A stretch of 64,000 nucleotides of DNA from Ruminococcus sp. (lineage in GTDB: Bacteria > Bacillota > Clostridia > Oscillospirales > Acutalibacteraceae), in contig JAFLSK010000002.1 in the NCBI GenBank assembly GCA_022510945.1, forward strand, positions 33,911-97,910, written 5' to 3'. The notes below the pieces were generated by a model. It was given only the letters and a program-made list of their open reading frames with translations. It was not told the origin of the DNA and searched no databases. Positions 54,905 through 63,872 of this stretch are shown here, in pieces. The position numbers and the translations under genes are program-made. Position 1 is the stretch's first letter, and each line of letters begins with the position of its first letter.

Positions 54905-55231
54905 TGTACACAGAACTGTTCGCAGTATATGAACAATAACTGAATAGTGATGAACTTATGAGTGTAAAGAGCTGACGGACGCAGGAACATCACCTGCGGG
55001 CAGCGCAAAGCCAAAGATGCGCTAAATGGGCTTCGGTACGCTGAAGAAAGTGCCGACTCCGTTCTATGCATTTGCTTATTTATTTAGAACGGCAGTACAA
55101 ATAAGCGCTTTAAGTTTTCAGAAGTAAATCAGAAAATTTAAAGTCAAGTTACATGAGGCTTCTCATACCAAGGGGGCAGTCTACCCTTTTGAGAATGAGA
55201 AAAAGCCTTGTGTGGCTTGGCTTTTTGTCAT
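54905..55231 (+). ncRNA. Candidate structured RNA of unknown class
   Basis: No ORF in the 670-bp gap fits. After a near-consensus promoter, ~54972-55070 folds as a multi-branch junction: outer ACGGA/TCCGT, then CGCAGG/CCTGCG, AGCGCA/TGCGCT, and a third arm GGGCTTC...GAAG...GCC. A T-rich hairpin (AAAAAGCC...GGCTTTTT, 55202-55231) could end it. The CGCAAAGCC...CTAA string recalls the c-di-GMP-I riboswitch but the rest of that consensus is missing. The 170 nt between this and the next gene (55232-55398) are also ORF-free and may be part of the same leader. Confidence 0.5.
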
Positions 55232-55398
55232 GCCTAAAAACTGAATGATCGTCCGAATGGGATATGATATTGCGATGACCAATAATAAGCGAGCGATACA
55301 ACGGCTTGGTAAAATTCCGAGGCAGGAACCACATTCGGATAAAACGGCGAACCTAACACAAATCAGTCACTATTTAATGTGACGGAAAGGAGGATTTT

Positions 55399-55701
55399 AT
55401 GACAAAAGGTGATTTAATTGTTGCTATGGCACTCGAAGATAAGCCTAAAGAAGGCTATCCTGTGCTCACAGAAGGACACCCTTTTCTTCAAAGACTTGTC
55501 CGCTTTATGGCAACAAAAGAGCATTGTCTCGGAACGGCTACAGACTTACTTAAAGAGCTGAACGACAAATCAACGCCGCCGAATACAGTTACCAAACTTT
55601 TGAACAAGTTTTGGTACACATTGTATCATCGTGACGGTATTGATGTACGTTTCCGACGCACTAACCGTAAAAGAATCATTGAAATTTTCAAAAACAAGTG
55701 A
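55399..55701 (+). CDS. Small winged-helix-like protein, mobile-element associated
   Basis: 100 aa basic protein. The core CLGTATDLLKELNDKSTPPNTVTKLLNKFWYTLYHRDGIDVRFRRTNRKRIIEI resembles the C-terminal winged-helix domain of phage/plasmid primase-helicases, here stand-alone. GAAAGGAGG precedes the ATG. It probably binds DNA; a role in element control or replication is inferred from the neighbouring recombinase. Confidence 0.65.
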   Translation: MTKGDLIVAMALEDKPKEGYPVLTEGHPFLQRLVRFMATKEHCLGTATDLLKELNDKSTPPNTVTKLLNKFWYTLYHRDGIDVRFRRTNRKRIIEIFKNK

Positions 55702-55856
55702 CGGTTAGAGTGACGTATTTATGACGGTTTGATTTTTAAGGTAAACTTGGATGTATAAGTTTAACGAGCAGACTGTTTGTGCTCCCACAGGGACAAAACA
55801 GTATAAATCGTTAGGGAAACCCTAAAACCCCAAGAAAGAAAGGATGTGATAGAGAA

Positions 55857-56117
55857 ATGTTTTATCTTGATGAAAACGGATATGTAATTGATAAGCGTAC
55901 TGAGTTAAACGATGCGTTTGAAGATATCTACTATAAGCTCGGCGATATGACGCCTGAAAAGCGTATAGCTTGGTTCAAAAGTTGTATGTATGGTGAGCCC
56001 TTAAAATATACTCAAGAGATAGATAATACAACATATATTGTAAGGACAAGCTTCAACGAAAACTCAAACAACAATCTCTTAGACAAGATTGAAAAAATAG
56101 TTGTTGAAAACAATTAG
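55857..56117 (+). CDS. TnpW-like protein with N-terminal extension
   Basis: 86 aa, acidic. The C-terminal ~30 residues (TTYIVRTSFNENSNNNLLDKIEKIV) resemble TnpW of Tn4451-type elements; the N-terminal ~50 residues are not recognised. AAAGGATGTGAT lies upstream. It is directly before the serine recombinase, as expected of such elements. Confidence 0.65.
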   Translation: MFYLDENGYVIDKRTELNDAFEDIYYKLGDMTPEKRIAWFKSCMYGEPLKYTQEIDNTTYIVRTSFNENSNNNLLDKIEKIVVENN

Positions 56118-56165
56118 TTTATCGCTTTAAAGTGTTGAATTTAATAGTTAGATATGTTACAATAG

Positions 56166-57884
<1,719 letters not shown>

Positions 57885-57899
57885 AACCTGAAATATCAT

Positions 57900-57950
57900 A
57901 GTCCAGTGGGGCACCTTCTTTATGTAGTGTGTCCCACCGGACTGTTTTAT
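57900..57950 (+). terminator. Terminator of the recombinase, overlapping the element end
   Basis: AGTCCaGTGGG...CCCACcGGACT then GTTTTATT. Its 3' arm is part of the repeated end sequence. Confidence 0.75.
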
Positions 57951-57976
57951 TAACGCCCTTTCAAGTCCGTTCACGC
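57939..57976 (+). repeat. Element right-end repeat joined to a tRNA T-arm-like piece
   Basis: GGACTGTTTTATTAACGCCC followed by TTTC matches 63873-63896 with one change, and the adjoining TTCAAGTCCGTTCAC equals the tRNA-Thr T-arm/acceptor strand (inverted to the intact gene at 58013). Confidence 0.65.
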
Positions 57977-57978
57977 CC

Positions 57979-58012
57979 AAAACAAAAAGGACGTCAAAGA
58001 CGTCCTTTGTTT
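57979..58012 (-). terminator. Terminator of tRNA-Thr
   Basis: Minus strand: AAAACAAAGGACGTC-TTT-GACGTCCTTTTTGTTTT, directly after the tRNA 3' end. Confidence 0.85.
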
Positions 58013-58088
<76 letters not shown>

Positions 58089-58304
58089 AGTTGAATATTT
58101 ACAACTCTAATATTATAACGCTTTATTTCGTTTTTTGCAATAGTTAACAATCAAAATTTTTCTTGAAATTTTCACCTTGCACCTAAATTTGCAAGTAAAA
58201 TAATATATAGTGACAAATTTTGACTTTTATTGATTTGACCATTTTAATATTTTATACTATATAAGCGTAAGCTTTGGGCTTCACATATGAAAGGGGACTT
58301 GAAA

Positions 58305-58679
58305 ATGTCTAAAGGATTTGGCAGTCATCTTAGAAAATTAAGAAAGCAAAACTCCAAATACTCACAGCAGCAAATGGCCGATATGCTCAACATCTCCCGT
58401 TCAACCTATACCTACTACGAAACGGGTAAATCTGAGCCCGGTCAGGATAAGCTCAAGAAACTCTGCGAGATTCTTAACGTCGATTTCAATACCCTTCTAA
58501 GCTACTCAGACCCCGGCTATCTTAACGCTAAGGTTGCGTCGGGCGAGTCAGGAGCAGAGATGTTCAATTCGCTTTCTCCGAGCGAGGAGCAGATTGTTTT
58601 AGCTTTAAGAAATATGAACAGCGAAGAACGCGAATATATCGGCAAGCAGATTACCAAAATCATTAAGTCTAATAAATAA
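58305..58679 (+). CDS. XRE-family transcriptional regulator
   Basis: 124 aa. HTH_3 domain at the N-terminus (SHLRKLRKQNSKYSQQQMADMLNISRSTYTYYETGKSEPGQDKL) followed by a ~55-residue helical tail. The DNA-binding domain is close to that of the shorter protein at 63562 (RSTYTYYETGKSEP identical). ATG at 58305 after AAAGGGG is preferred to 58287. Targets unknown. Confidence 0.88.
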   Translation: MSKGFGSHLRKLRKQNSKYSQQQMADMLNISRSTYTYYETGKSEPGQDKLKKLCEILNVDFNTLLSYSDPGYLNAKVASGESGAEMFNSLSPSEEQIVLALRNMNSEEREYIGKQITKIIKSNK

Positions 58680-58681
58680 TC

Positions 58682-58713
58682 AAAAGCTTCGGTTCGCCGG
58701 AGCTTTTTTGTCG
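58682..58713 (+). terminator. Terminator after the XRE gene
   Basis: AAAAGCTTCGG-TTCG-CCGGAGCTTTTTT. Confidence 0.9.
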
Positions 58714-58724
58714 GAAAATTTTTC

Positions 58725-58753
58725 TTTACTTTTTTAAAACACTGTGTTATACT
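58725..58753 (+). promoter_or_regulatory. rpsO promoter
   Basis: TTTACT, 17 bp, TATACT. Confidence 0.6.
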
Positions 58754-58761
58754 ACTAAAGG

Positions 58762-58840
58762 TTAAGCCGTTACACGGATTTTGGATTAAGCCGCAACGCG
58801 GAGTTTCACAGCCTCAATCTGTGTTCGTGCAAATATTTTA
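58762..58840 (+). promoter_or_regulatory. Structured rpsO leader
   Basis: Two tandem hairpin-forming repeats, TTAAGCCGTTACACGGATTT and TTAAGCCGCAACGCGGAGTT, then a CACAG...CTGTG hairpin, between the promoter and rpsO. Placement fits an S15 autoregulatory leader. Confidence 0.5.
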
Positions 58841-58856
58841 TAAAGGTGGAATAGTA

Positions 58857-59120
58857 ATGTTACCAGAAGAGAAAAAGGCAATAATCGCCGAGTATGCAAC
58901 CCACGAGGGCGACACAGGCTCTCCTGAGGTTCAGATTGCACTGCTTACAAAGAGAATCAACGACCTCACCGAGCACCTCAAGGAGCACAAGAAGGATCAT
59001 CACTCCAGACGCGGTCTTCTTAAGATGGTTGGTCAGAGACGTTCTCTGCTCAAGTACCTCACAAAGGTTGACATCGAGAGATACCGTTCAATCATCAAGA
59101 GACTAGGTATCCGTAAGTAA
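58857..59120 (+). CDS. rpsO: 30S ribosomal protein S15
   Basis: 87 aa. [51 protein letters not shown] is the S15 signature. It binds the 16S central domain. AAAGGTGG precedes the ATG at 58857; the ORF-track start at 58821 has no SD and is in the leader. Gene order rpsO-pnp is conserved across bacteria. Confidence 0.97.
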   Translation: MLPEEKKAIIAEYATHEGDTGSPEVQIALLTKRINDLTEHLKEHKKDHHSRRGLLKMVGQRRSLLKYLTKVDIERYRSIIKRLGIRK

Positions 59121-59165
59121 GTAAATGTTAGGGCAGGCGGCGACGTTTGCCCTATATTGCGTTTA

Positions 59166-59262
59166 TTACAGGATTTTGACTCTACTCTTTAGCGGTAAAA
59201 CGAATGTTGCTCGTAATGTGCAACACTGGTTTTATTGCTAAGTTGTAGTAAAAATCCTGTAA
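59166..59262 (+). promoter_or_regulatory. Long imperfect hairpin between rpsO and pnp
   Basis: TTACAGGATTTT...AAAATCCTGTAA closes a 97-nt rod with inner pairs CTAC/GTAG, TAAAAC/GTTTTA and TGTTGC/GCAACA. It sits where RNase III and PNPase act on the pnp leader in E. coli. Confidence 0.6.
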
Positions 59263-59299
59263 AATATATAAAGTGAGCAAAAGCTCAGAAAGGATTTTT

Positions 59300-61507
59300 A
59301 TGAACAGTAAAATGGAATTTCCGAACTACAAAGTGTTCGAAACAGAGTTTGCGGGCAGACCGCTCAAAATCGAAACAGGCAAGATGACTCAGCTTGCTAA
59401 CGGCGCGTGCCTTGTAAGCTACGGCGATACGGTTGTACACGTTGCGGTAACAGCCTCAGCTAAGCCGCGCGACGGTATCGATTTCTTCCCGCTTTCAGTT
59501 GACTACGAGGAGAAACAGTACGCCGCAGGTCGCATCCCCGGCTCATTCTTAAAGCGCGAGGGTCGTCCTTCCGAGAAGGCAATCCTCACAAGCCGTGTAA
59601 TCGACCGCCCGATTCGTCCTCTCTTCCCGAAGGATATGCGCAACGACTGCTCCGTAGTATGTACGGTAATGTCGGTTGACCCCGACTGCTCGCCCGAGGT
59701 TGCCGCAATGGTCGGTACCTCTATCGCTATCTCAATCTCCGACGTTCCGTGGAACGGTCCTATCAGCGGCTGCTCCGTAGGTCTCGTTGACGGCGAAATC
59801 GTCATCAACCCGAACGCCGAGCAGAGAGCCGTATCCGATATGGCGACTACTGTTGCTTCCACAAGCGAGCGTATCGCTATGATTGAGGCAGGCGCTAACT
59901 GCGTTGACGACGAAACAATGTACAACGCTATTATGGCAGGCCACGAGGCTAACCAGAAGATTATCGAGTTTATCAACGGTATCGTTGCCGAAATCGGCAA
60001 GCCGAAGTTTACCTATCCTTCGAACGATCCCGACCACGATATGTTCGAGGCTATCTATAACTTCTCCGAGGCTGACGTTAAGGTTGCTCTTGACACAGAC
60101 GATAAGACAATCCGCGACGAGAGACTCAAGCCCATCTACGAGGCTGTTCACGAGAAGTTTGACGAGGTTTATCCCGATTCTGAGGCGAAGATTGACGAGT
60201 GCCTCTACAAGACTCAGAAGACTATCGTTCGCCGCTGGCTCCTTGACGAGCAGAAGCGCGTAGACGGACGCGGTATGGACGACATCCGTCCTCTCGCTTC
60301 CGAGGTTGCTGTTCTTCCTCGTGTTCACGGCTCAGGTATGTTTACCAGAGGCCAGACTCAGGTTCTCACAATCGCAACCCTCGGTTCTGTTGCTGACAAA
60401 CAGCTTCTCGACGGCCTTGACGGCGAGACAGAGAAGAGATATATGCACCACTACAACTTCCCGTCCTACTCCGTAGGCGAGACAAGACCGAGCCGCGGCC
60501 CCGGCCGTCGTGAAATCGGCCACGGCGCTCTCGCAGAGCGTGCGCTTCTTCCGGTTATTCCGCCGGTTGAGGAGTTCCCGTATGCGCTCCGTCTCGTTTC
60601 CGAGGTTCTTTCCTCGAACGGCTCAACCTCACAGGGTTCCGTATGTGGTTCCACACTTGCTCTTATGGACGCAGGTGTTCCGATTAAGGCTCCTGTAGCA
60701 GGTATATCCTGCGGTCTTATCACCGAGGAAGACAGATGGATGACAATGGTTGATATCCAGGGTCTCGAGGACTTCTTCGGCGATATGGACTTCAAGGTTG
60801 CAGGTACTAAGGACGGTATCACAGCTATCCAGATGGACCTCAAAATCAGCGGACTTCTCCCCGAAATGGTTAAGGAAGCTCTCGAGAAGACTCACAAGGC
60901 TCGTAACTATATCCTCGACGAGATTATGCTCAAGGCTATCGCTGAGCCTCGTCCCGAACTCTCGAAGTATGCTCCCAAGATGTTCACAACTACTATCCCT
61001 GCCGACAAGATTTCCGAGGTTATCGGTAAGAGCGGTAAGGTTATTAAGGAAATTCAGGCTCAGTGCGACTGTAAGGTTGACATTGAGGAAGACGGCGATA
61101 AGGGCAACGTATTCGTTGCAGGTCTTGACGCAGAGATGTGTAAGCGCGCTCTCAGTATGATTGAGACAATCGCTAATGACCCCGAGCCGGGTGCAATGTT
61201 CCTCGGTAAGGTAACGAGAATTATGGACTTCGGCGCATTTGTTGAGATTGCACCGGGCAAGGAAGGCCTCTGCCATGTTAGCCAGCTCGACGTTAAGCGC
61301 ACAAAGAACGTAACCGACGTTGTAAACGTGGGCGACGTTATCCGCGTTAAGGTGCTCGAGATTGACGACAAGGGCAGACTTAACCTCAGCCGCCGTGCTG
61401 TGCTCATCGAGGTTGACGGCTTAGAGCCCGAGAACGACCCCGAGGAGGAGCGCCAGTCACGTCCGCGCAGACCTCGCGGCGATAGACGTCCTCGCAGAGA
61501 TAAATAA
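59300..61507 (+). CDS. pnp: Polyribonucleotide nucleotidyltransferase (PNPase)
   Basis: 735 aa, 3'-5' phosphorolytic exonuclease. Two RNase PH domains (first ~10-215, second ~310-530 with FNFPSYSVGETRPSRGPGRREIGHG-type residues and GSTSQGSVCGS), a KH domain (VIGKSGKVIKEIQ) and an S1 domain (AMFLGKVTRIMDFGAFVEI) with an Arg-rich tail. ATG at 59300 follows AGAAAGGA; the ORF-track GTG at 59273 is weaker. Confidence 0.96.
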   Translation: MNSKMEFPNYKVFETEFAGRPLKIETGKMTQLANGACLVSYGDTVVHVAVTASAKPRDGIDFFPLSVDYEEKQYAAGRIPGSFLKREGRPSEKAILTSRVIDRPIRPLFPKDMRNDCSVVCTVMSVDPDCSPEVAAMVGTSIAISISDVPWNGPISGCSVGLVDGEIVINPNAEQRAVSDMATTVASTSERIAMIEAGANCVDDETMYNAIMAGHEANQKIIEFINGIVAEIGKPKFTYPSNDPDHDMFEAIYNFSEADVKVALDTDDKTIRDERLKPIYEAVHEKFDEVYPDSEAKIDECLYKTQKTIVRRWLLDEQKRVDGRGMDDIRPLASEVAVLPRVHGSGMFTRGQTQVLTIATLGSVADKQLLDGLDGETEKRYMHHYNFPSYSVGETRPSRGPGRREIGHGALAERALLPVIPPVEEFPYALRLVSEVLSSNGSTSQGSVCGSTLALMDAGVPIKAPVAGISCGLITEEDRWMTMVDIQGLEDFFGDMDFKVAGTKDGITAIQMDLKISGLLPEMVKEALEKTHKARNYILDEIMLKAIAEPRPELSKYAPKMFTTTIPADKISEVIGKSGKVIKEIQAQCDCKVDIEEDGDKGNVFVAGLDAEMCKRALSMIETIANDPEPGAMFLGKVTRIMDFGAFVEIAPGKEGLCHVSQLDVKRTKNVTDVVNVGDVIRVKVLEIDDKGRLNLSRRAVLIEVDGLEPENDPEEERQSRPRRPRGDRRPRRDK

Positions 61508-61517
61508 TTAATTTATA

Positions 61518-61550
61518 AATGGGTTGTCTTTTCGGACAACCCATTACCTT
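61518..61550 (+). terminator. Terminator after pnp
   Basis: AATGGGTTGTC-TTTTCG-GACAACCCATT, then ACCTTATT. Confidence 0.7.
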
Positions 61551-61574
61551 ATTGTGCACGAAAGGAGCATTAAA

Positions 61575-62030
61575 GTGGAGCAATTTCGCAAAATGCTGCC
61601 CGACGACGAGAACACCGTCGCTAATATGATGAAAACCTTCTACAGCTCGCCCGCGGTGTCAACCAACGGCTCTGACGAAATTTTTCACAGAGATTTCAGT
61701 GCGTGTATTTCGGATAACCCGTTTATCGAGGGCTATATTATCCTTGATGATTTAAAAACAGCGGGGTACGCTATGCTCGCTAAAAGCTTTTGCACCGAGT
61801 TTGGCAAGCCGTGCGTGTGGATTGAGGATATCTATATCCTACCCGAGCATAGAGGGAAAGGATTCGCGACCGCATTTGTTAATTCTATAAAAGAAAAATA
61901 CCTCGATTCCGTAATAAGGCTCGAGGTCGAGGACGATAATATCAGCGCGTTATCTGTTTACAAAAAATGCGGATTTACCCACTTACCCTATAAAGAAATG
62001 ATATTTACAGGAGGAACACCAAATGAGTGA
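61575..62030 (+). CDS. GNAT-family N-acetyltransferase
   Basis: 151 aa. Acetyl-CoA binding motif A VWIEDIYILPEHRGKGFATAFVNSI and motif B DNISALSVYKKCGF. Substrate unknown. GTG at 61575 follows AAAGGAG by seven bases, correcting the ORF-track start at 61524, which lies in the pnp terminator. Overlaps the nitroreductase gene by 8 bp. Confidence 0.9.
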   Translation: MEQFRKMLPDDENTVANMMKTFYSSPAVSTNGSDEIFHRDFSACISDNPFIEGYIILDDLKTAGYAMLAKSFCTEFGKPCVWIEDIYILPEHRGKGFATAFVNSIKEKYLDSVIRLEVEDDNISALSVYKKCGFTHLPYKEMIFTGGTPNE

Positions 62031-62550
62031 CTTAATGAAAGTTATTAAAGAAAGAAGAAGTATCAGAAAGTTTAAGACCGACGCAGTTCCCAAGGAGCTC
62101 ATCGACAAGATTATCGAGGCCGGAGTTTTTGCCGCGTCAGGTAGAGGGAAACAGGTACCAATCGTGATTGCCGTTACTAATAAAGCCTTCCGTGATAAAA
62201 TATCCGAAGAAAACCGCAAAATCGGCGGTTGGGACGAGGGCTTTGACCCGTTCTACGGTGCGCCTGTAATTCTCGTTGTAGCTGCTCCTAAGGACATTCC
62301 GACGTCTGTATACGACGGCAGCCTCACACTCGGCAATATGATGCTCGAAGCCCACGAGCTTGGGCTCGGTACCTGCTGGATACACCGCGCACGCGAGGAG
62401 TTTGAAAACGGCTTTGGCGATGAAATTCTCGCAAAAGCAGGCGTAAGCGGCGACTATATCGGCATAGGTCACCTCGCCCTCGGTTATATCGAAGGCGAAA
62501 ATCCCGATATTATCCCGCGCAAAGACGGAAGAGTGTTTTATATTGATTAA
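62023..62550 (+). CDS. Nitroreductase-family flavoprotein
   Basis: 175 aa. FMN-contact RRSIRKF near the N-terminus, GVFAASGRGKQVPIVIAV, and the C-terminal LGTCWIHRAREEF and GHLALGYIEGE blocks. Uses NAD(P)H to reduce nitro-compounds or other acceptors; physiological substrate unknown. Co-translated with the GNAT gene. Confidence 0.92.
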   Translation: MSDLMKVIKERRSIRKFKTDAVPKELIDKIIEAGVFAASGRGKQVPIVIAVTNKAFRDKISEENRKIGGWDEGFDPFYGAPVILVVAAPKDIPTSVYDGSLTLGNMMLEAHELGLGTCWIHRAREEFENGFGDEILAKAGVSGDYIGIGHLALGYIEGENPDIIPRKDGRVFYID

Positions 62551-62570
62551 ATAAGATTTATATTATCAAG

Positions 62571-62597
62571 GCGTGCGCTGATCCGCACGCTTTTTTT
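62571..62597 (+). terminator. Terminator after the nitroreductase
   Basis: GCGTGCG-CTGATC-CGCACGC followed by seven T. Confidence 0.92.
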
Positions 62598-62648
62598 CTG
62601 TTTTATTGGGGGTCGTATTATATGTCAAAAATATTCCGATAAATATCA

Positions 62649-62677
62649 TTGACAAATAAAGATTATATAATTATAAT
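62649..62677 (+). promoter_or_regulatory. Consensus promoter of the BrnTA-like pair
   Basis: TTGACA, 17 bp, TATAAT; seven bases separate the -10 from the toxin ATG. The AT-rich palindromic tract around it could hold antitoxin sites. Confidence 0.8.
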
Positions 62678-62683
62678 ATAATT

Positions 62684-62977
62684 ATGGATATAATACAGTT
62701 TGAATGGGATAATAACAAAAATACTATCAATAAAAAGAAACACAAGATATCCTTTGAAGAAGCTAAAACCGTGTTCTATGATGAGGATGCATTAATCATT
62801 GATGACCCCGAGCATTCCGAGGAGGAAGAAAGGTTTATTATTTTAGGGCTCAGCAACAGAGCCAATCTGCTCGTGGTCTGTCATTGTTACAGAGCATCCG
62901 ACACAGTTATTCGCATTATTTCCGCAAGAAAAGCAACAAAATCAGAGAGTAAACAATATAATGAATGGGGTGACTAG
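62684..62977 (+). CDS. BrnT-like toxin
   Basis: 97 aa. FEWDNNKNTINKKKHKISFEEAKTVFYDE and the ERFIILGLSNRANLLVVCHCYR and IRIISARKATKSE blocks match BrnT, a ribonuclease toxin of type II systems. There is no SD; the predicted transcript begins at or next to the ATG, so it may be leaderless. The antitoxin-like gene follows after one base. Confidence 0.88.
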   Translation: MDIIQFEWDNNKNTINKKKHKISFEEAKTVFYDEDALIIDDPEHSEEEERFIILGLSNRANLLVVCHCYRASDTVIRIISARKATKSESKQYNEWGD

Positions 62978-62978
62978 A

Positions 62979-63188
62979 ATGAGAGAAGAATATGATTTCA
63001 AAAACGCAAGAAAAAATCCTTATGCAAAAAAGCTAAAAAAACAAATTACAATTAATATCGACAGTGAGATAATAGATTATTTTAAGGCTCAGGCGAACGC
63101 TTCAGGTATTCCTTATCAAACCTTAATTAATCTGTACCTTGCGGATTGCGCTGAACACAATAAGAAGCTTCATATTTCTTGGACTTAA
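62979..63188 (+). CDS. BrnA-like antitoxin (ribbon-helix-helix)
   Basis: 69 aa. KKQITINIDSEIIDYFKAQANASGIPYQTLINLYLADCA is the BrnA/CopG-type RHH that binds the operon promoter and neutralises BrnT. ATG at 62979, one base after the toxin stop and preceded by GGGGTGA; the ORF-track ATG at 62961 would overlap the toxin. Confidence 0.88.
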   Translation: MREEYDFKNARKNPYAKKLKKQITINIDSEIIDYFKAQANASGIPYQTLINLYLADCAEHNKKLHISWT

Positions 63189-63255
63189 AAGCAAATTCGG
63201 ATTAAGTGATGCATAATATTAATTTTTTGCATTAATTAAATAACTAACTTTACCG

Positions 63256-63288
63256 AAAAGAGACGGGTTCAATCCGTCTCTTTTTCTA
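63256..63288 (+). terminator. Terminator after the BrnTA-like pair
   Basis: AAAGAGACGG-GTTCAAT-CCGTCTCTTT TT. Confidence 0.88.
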
Positions 63289-63330
63289 TGCGGTATTTTA
63301 AAAAAATGTATATTAAAATCTAAAACGCTA

Positions 63331-63359
63331 TTGAAACTCCTGAATTATTATGTTACAAT
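63331..63359 (+). promoter_or_regulatory. Promoter of RNA unit 2
   Basis: TTGAAA, 17 bp, TACAAT. Confidence 0.65.
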
Positions 63360-63362
63360 TTA

Positions 63363-63533
63363 GTTGCAACACAAAATTTAAAATTGCCTCACTGACAGTT
63401 TGTTTTTTTATCTTTAATTAGATAAAAATGCATGCTCTACTCTTTTACACACTGTTGGTGAGAGATGTTAATTTTGTGTTGCAGCAATCAGGGCTTGCGT
63501 TTTTTGTGCGCGGCTTTGTGCTGCGCATTTTTT
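63363..63533 (+). ncRNA. Candidate structured small RNA, copy 2, before an XRE gene
   Basis: Same architecture as 43769-43930: closing helix GTTGCAACACAAAATT / AATTTTGTGTTGCAGC, a bubble, a second helix CTCAC-tg-ACAGT / ACTGT-tg-GTGAG, an upper hairpin TTTTTATCT/AGATAAAAA, then the terminator TGCGC...GCGCA with TTTTTT. The XRE gene starts 29 bases later. No ORF fits. Confidence 0.55.
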
Positions 63534-63561
63534 ATTTTGTAGTGCCAATGAGGTGAATGTA

Positions 63562-63771
63562 ATGTCAAAAAGATTTGGAGAGCACTTACGCAATCTTAGA
63601 ACAAGCAAAACAAGCTATAGTCAAGAGAAAATGGCAGAATTGTTGAATATAAGCCGCAGCACCTACACATATTACGAAACCGGAAAGTCCGAGCCCAACT
63701 TTGCAAACCTGCAAAAGATTGTAAATTTACTCGGGATTGATTACAATGAAATATTTGATTATGAAGAATAG
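63562..63771 (+). CDS. Small XRE-family regulator
   Basis: 69 aa, essentially one HTH_3 domain: RFGEHLRNLRTSKTSYSQEKMAELLNISRSTYTYYETGKSEPNFANLQKIVNLLG. Start at ATG 63562 after GAGGTGA; the ORF-track GTG at 63553 lies inside the SD. Close paralogue of the 58305 protein's DNA-binding domain. It lies between a candidate RNA and a terminator near an element end, so control of the element is plausible. Confidence 0.85.
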   Translation: MSKRFGEHLRNLRTSKTSYSQEKMAELLNISRSTYTYYETGKSEPNFANLQKIVNLLGIDYNEIFDYEE

Positions 63772-63819
63772 TATATTTAAAATACATAACGCCCTTTTGT
63801 TGCCACACAAATCTAACTC

Positions 63820-63850
63820 AAAGACACCCTAATGGGTGTCTTTTGGTTTT
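63820..63850 (+). terminator. Terminator after the small XRE gene
   Basis: AAAGACACCC-TAAT-GGGTGTCTTTTGGTTTT. Confidence 0.85.
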
Positions 63851-63872
63851 ACTGATTTATATTTGAACTTTA

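Noticed and set aside
54960-55070. c-di-GMP-I riboswitch
   Set aside because: CGCAAAGCC and CTAA are present but the receptor stem and spacing of the class do not follow; kept as unclassified RNA.
59503-61407. Long antisense ORFs across pnp
   Set aside because: Caused by the codon bias of pnp; no start signals or recognisable domains.
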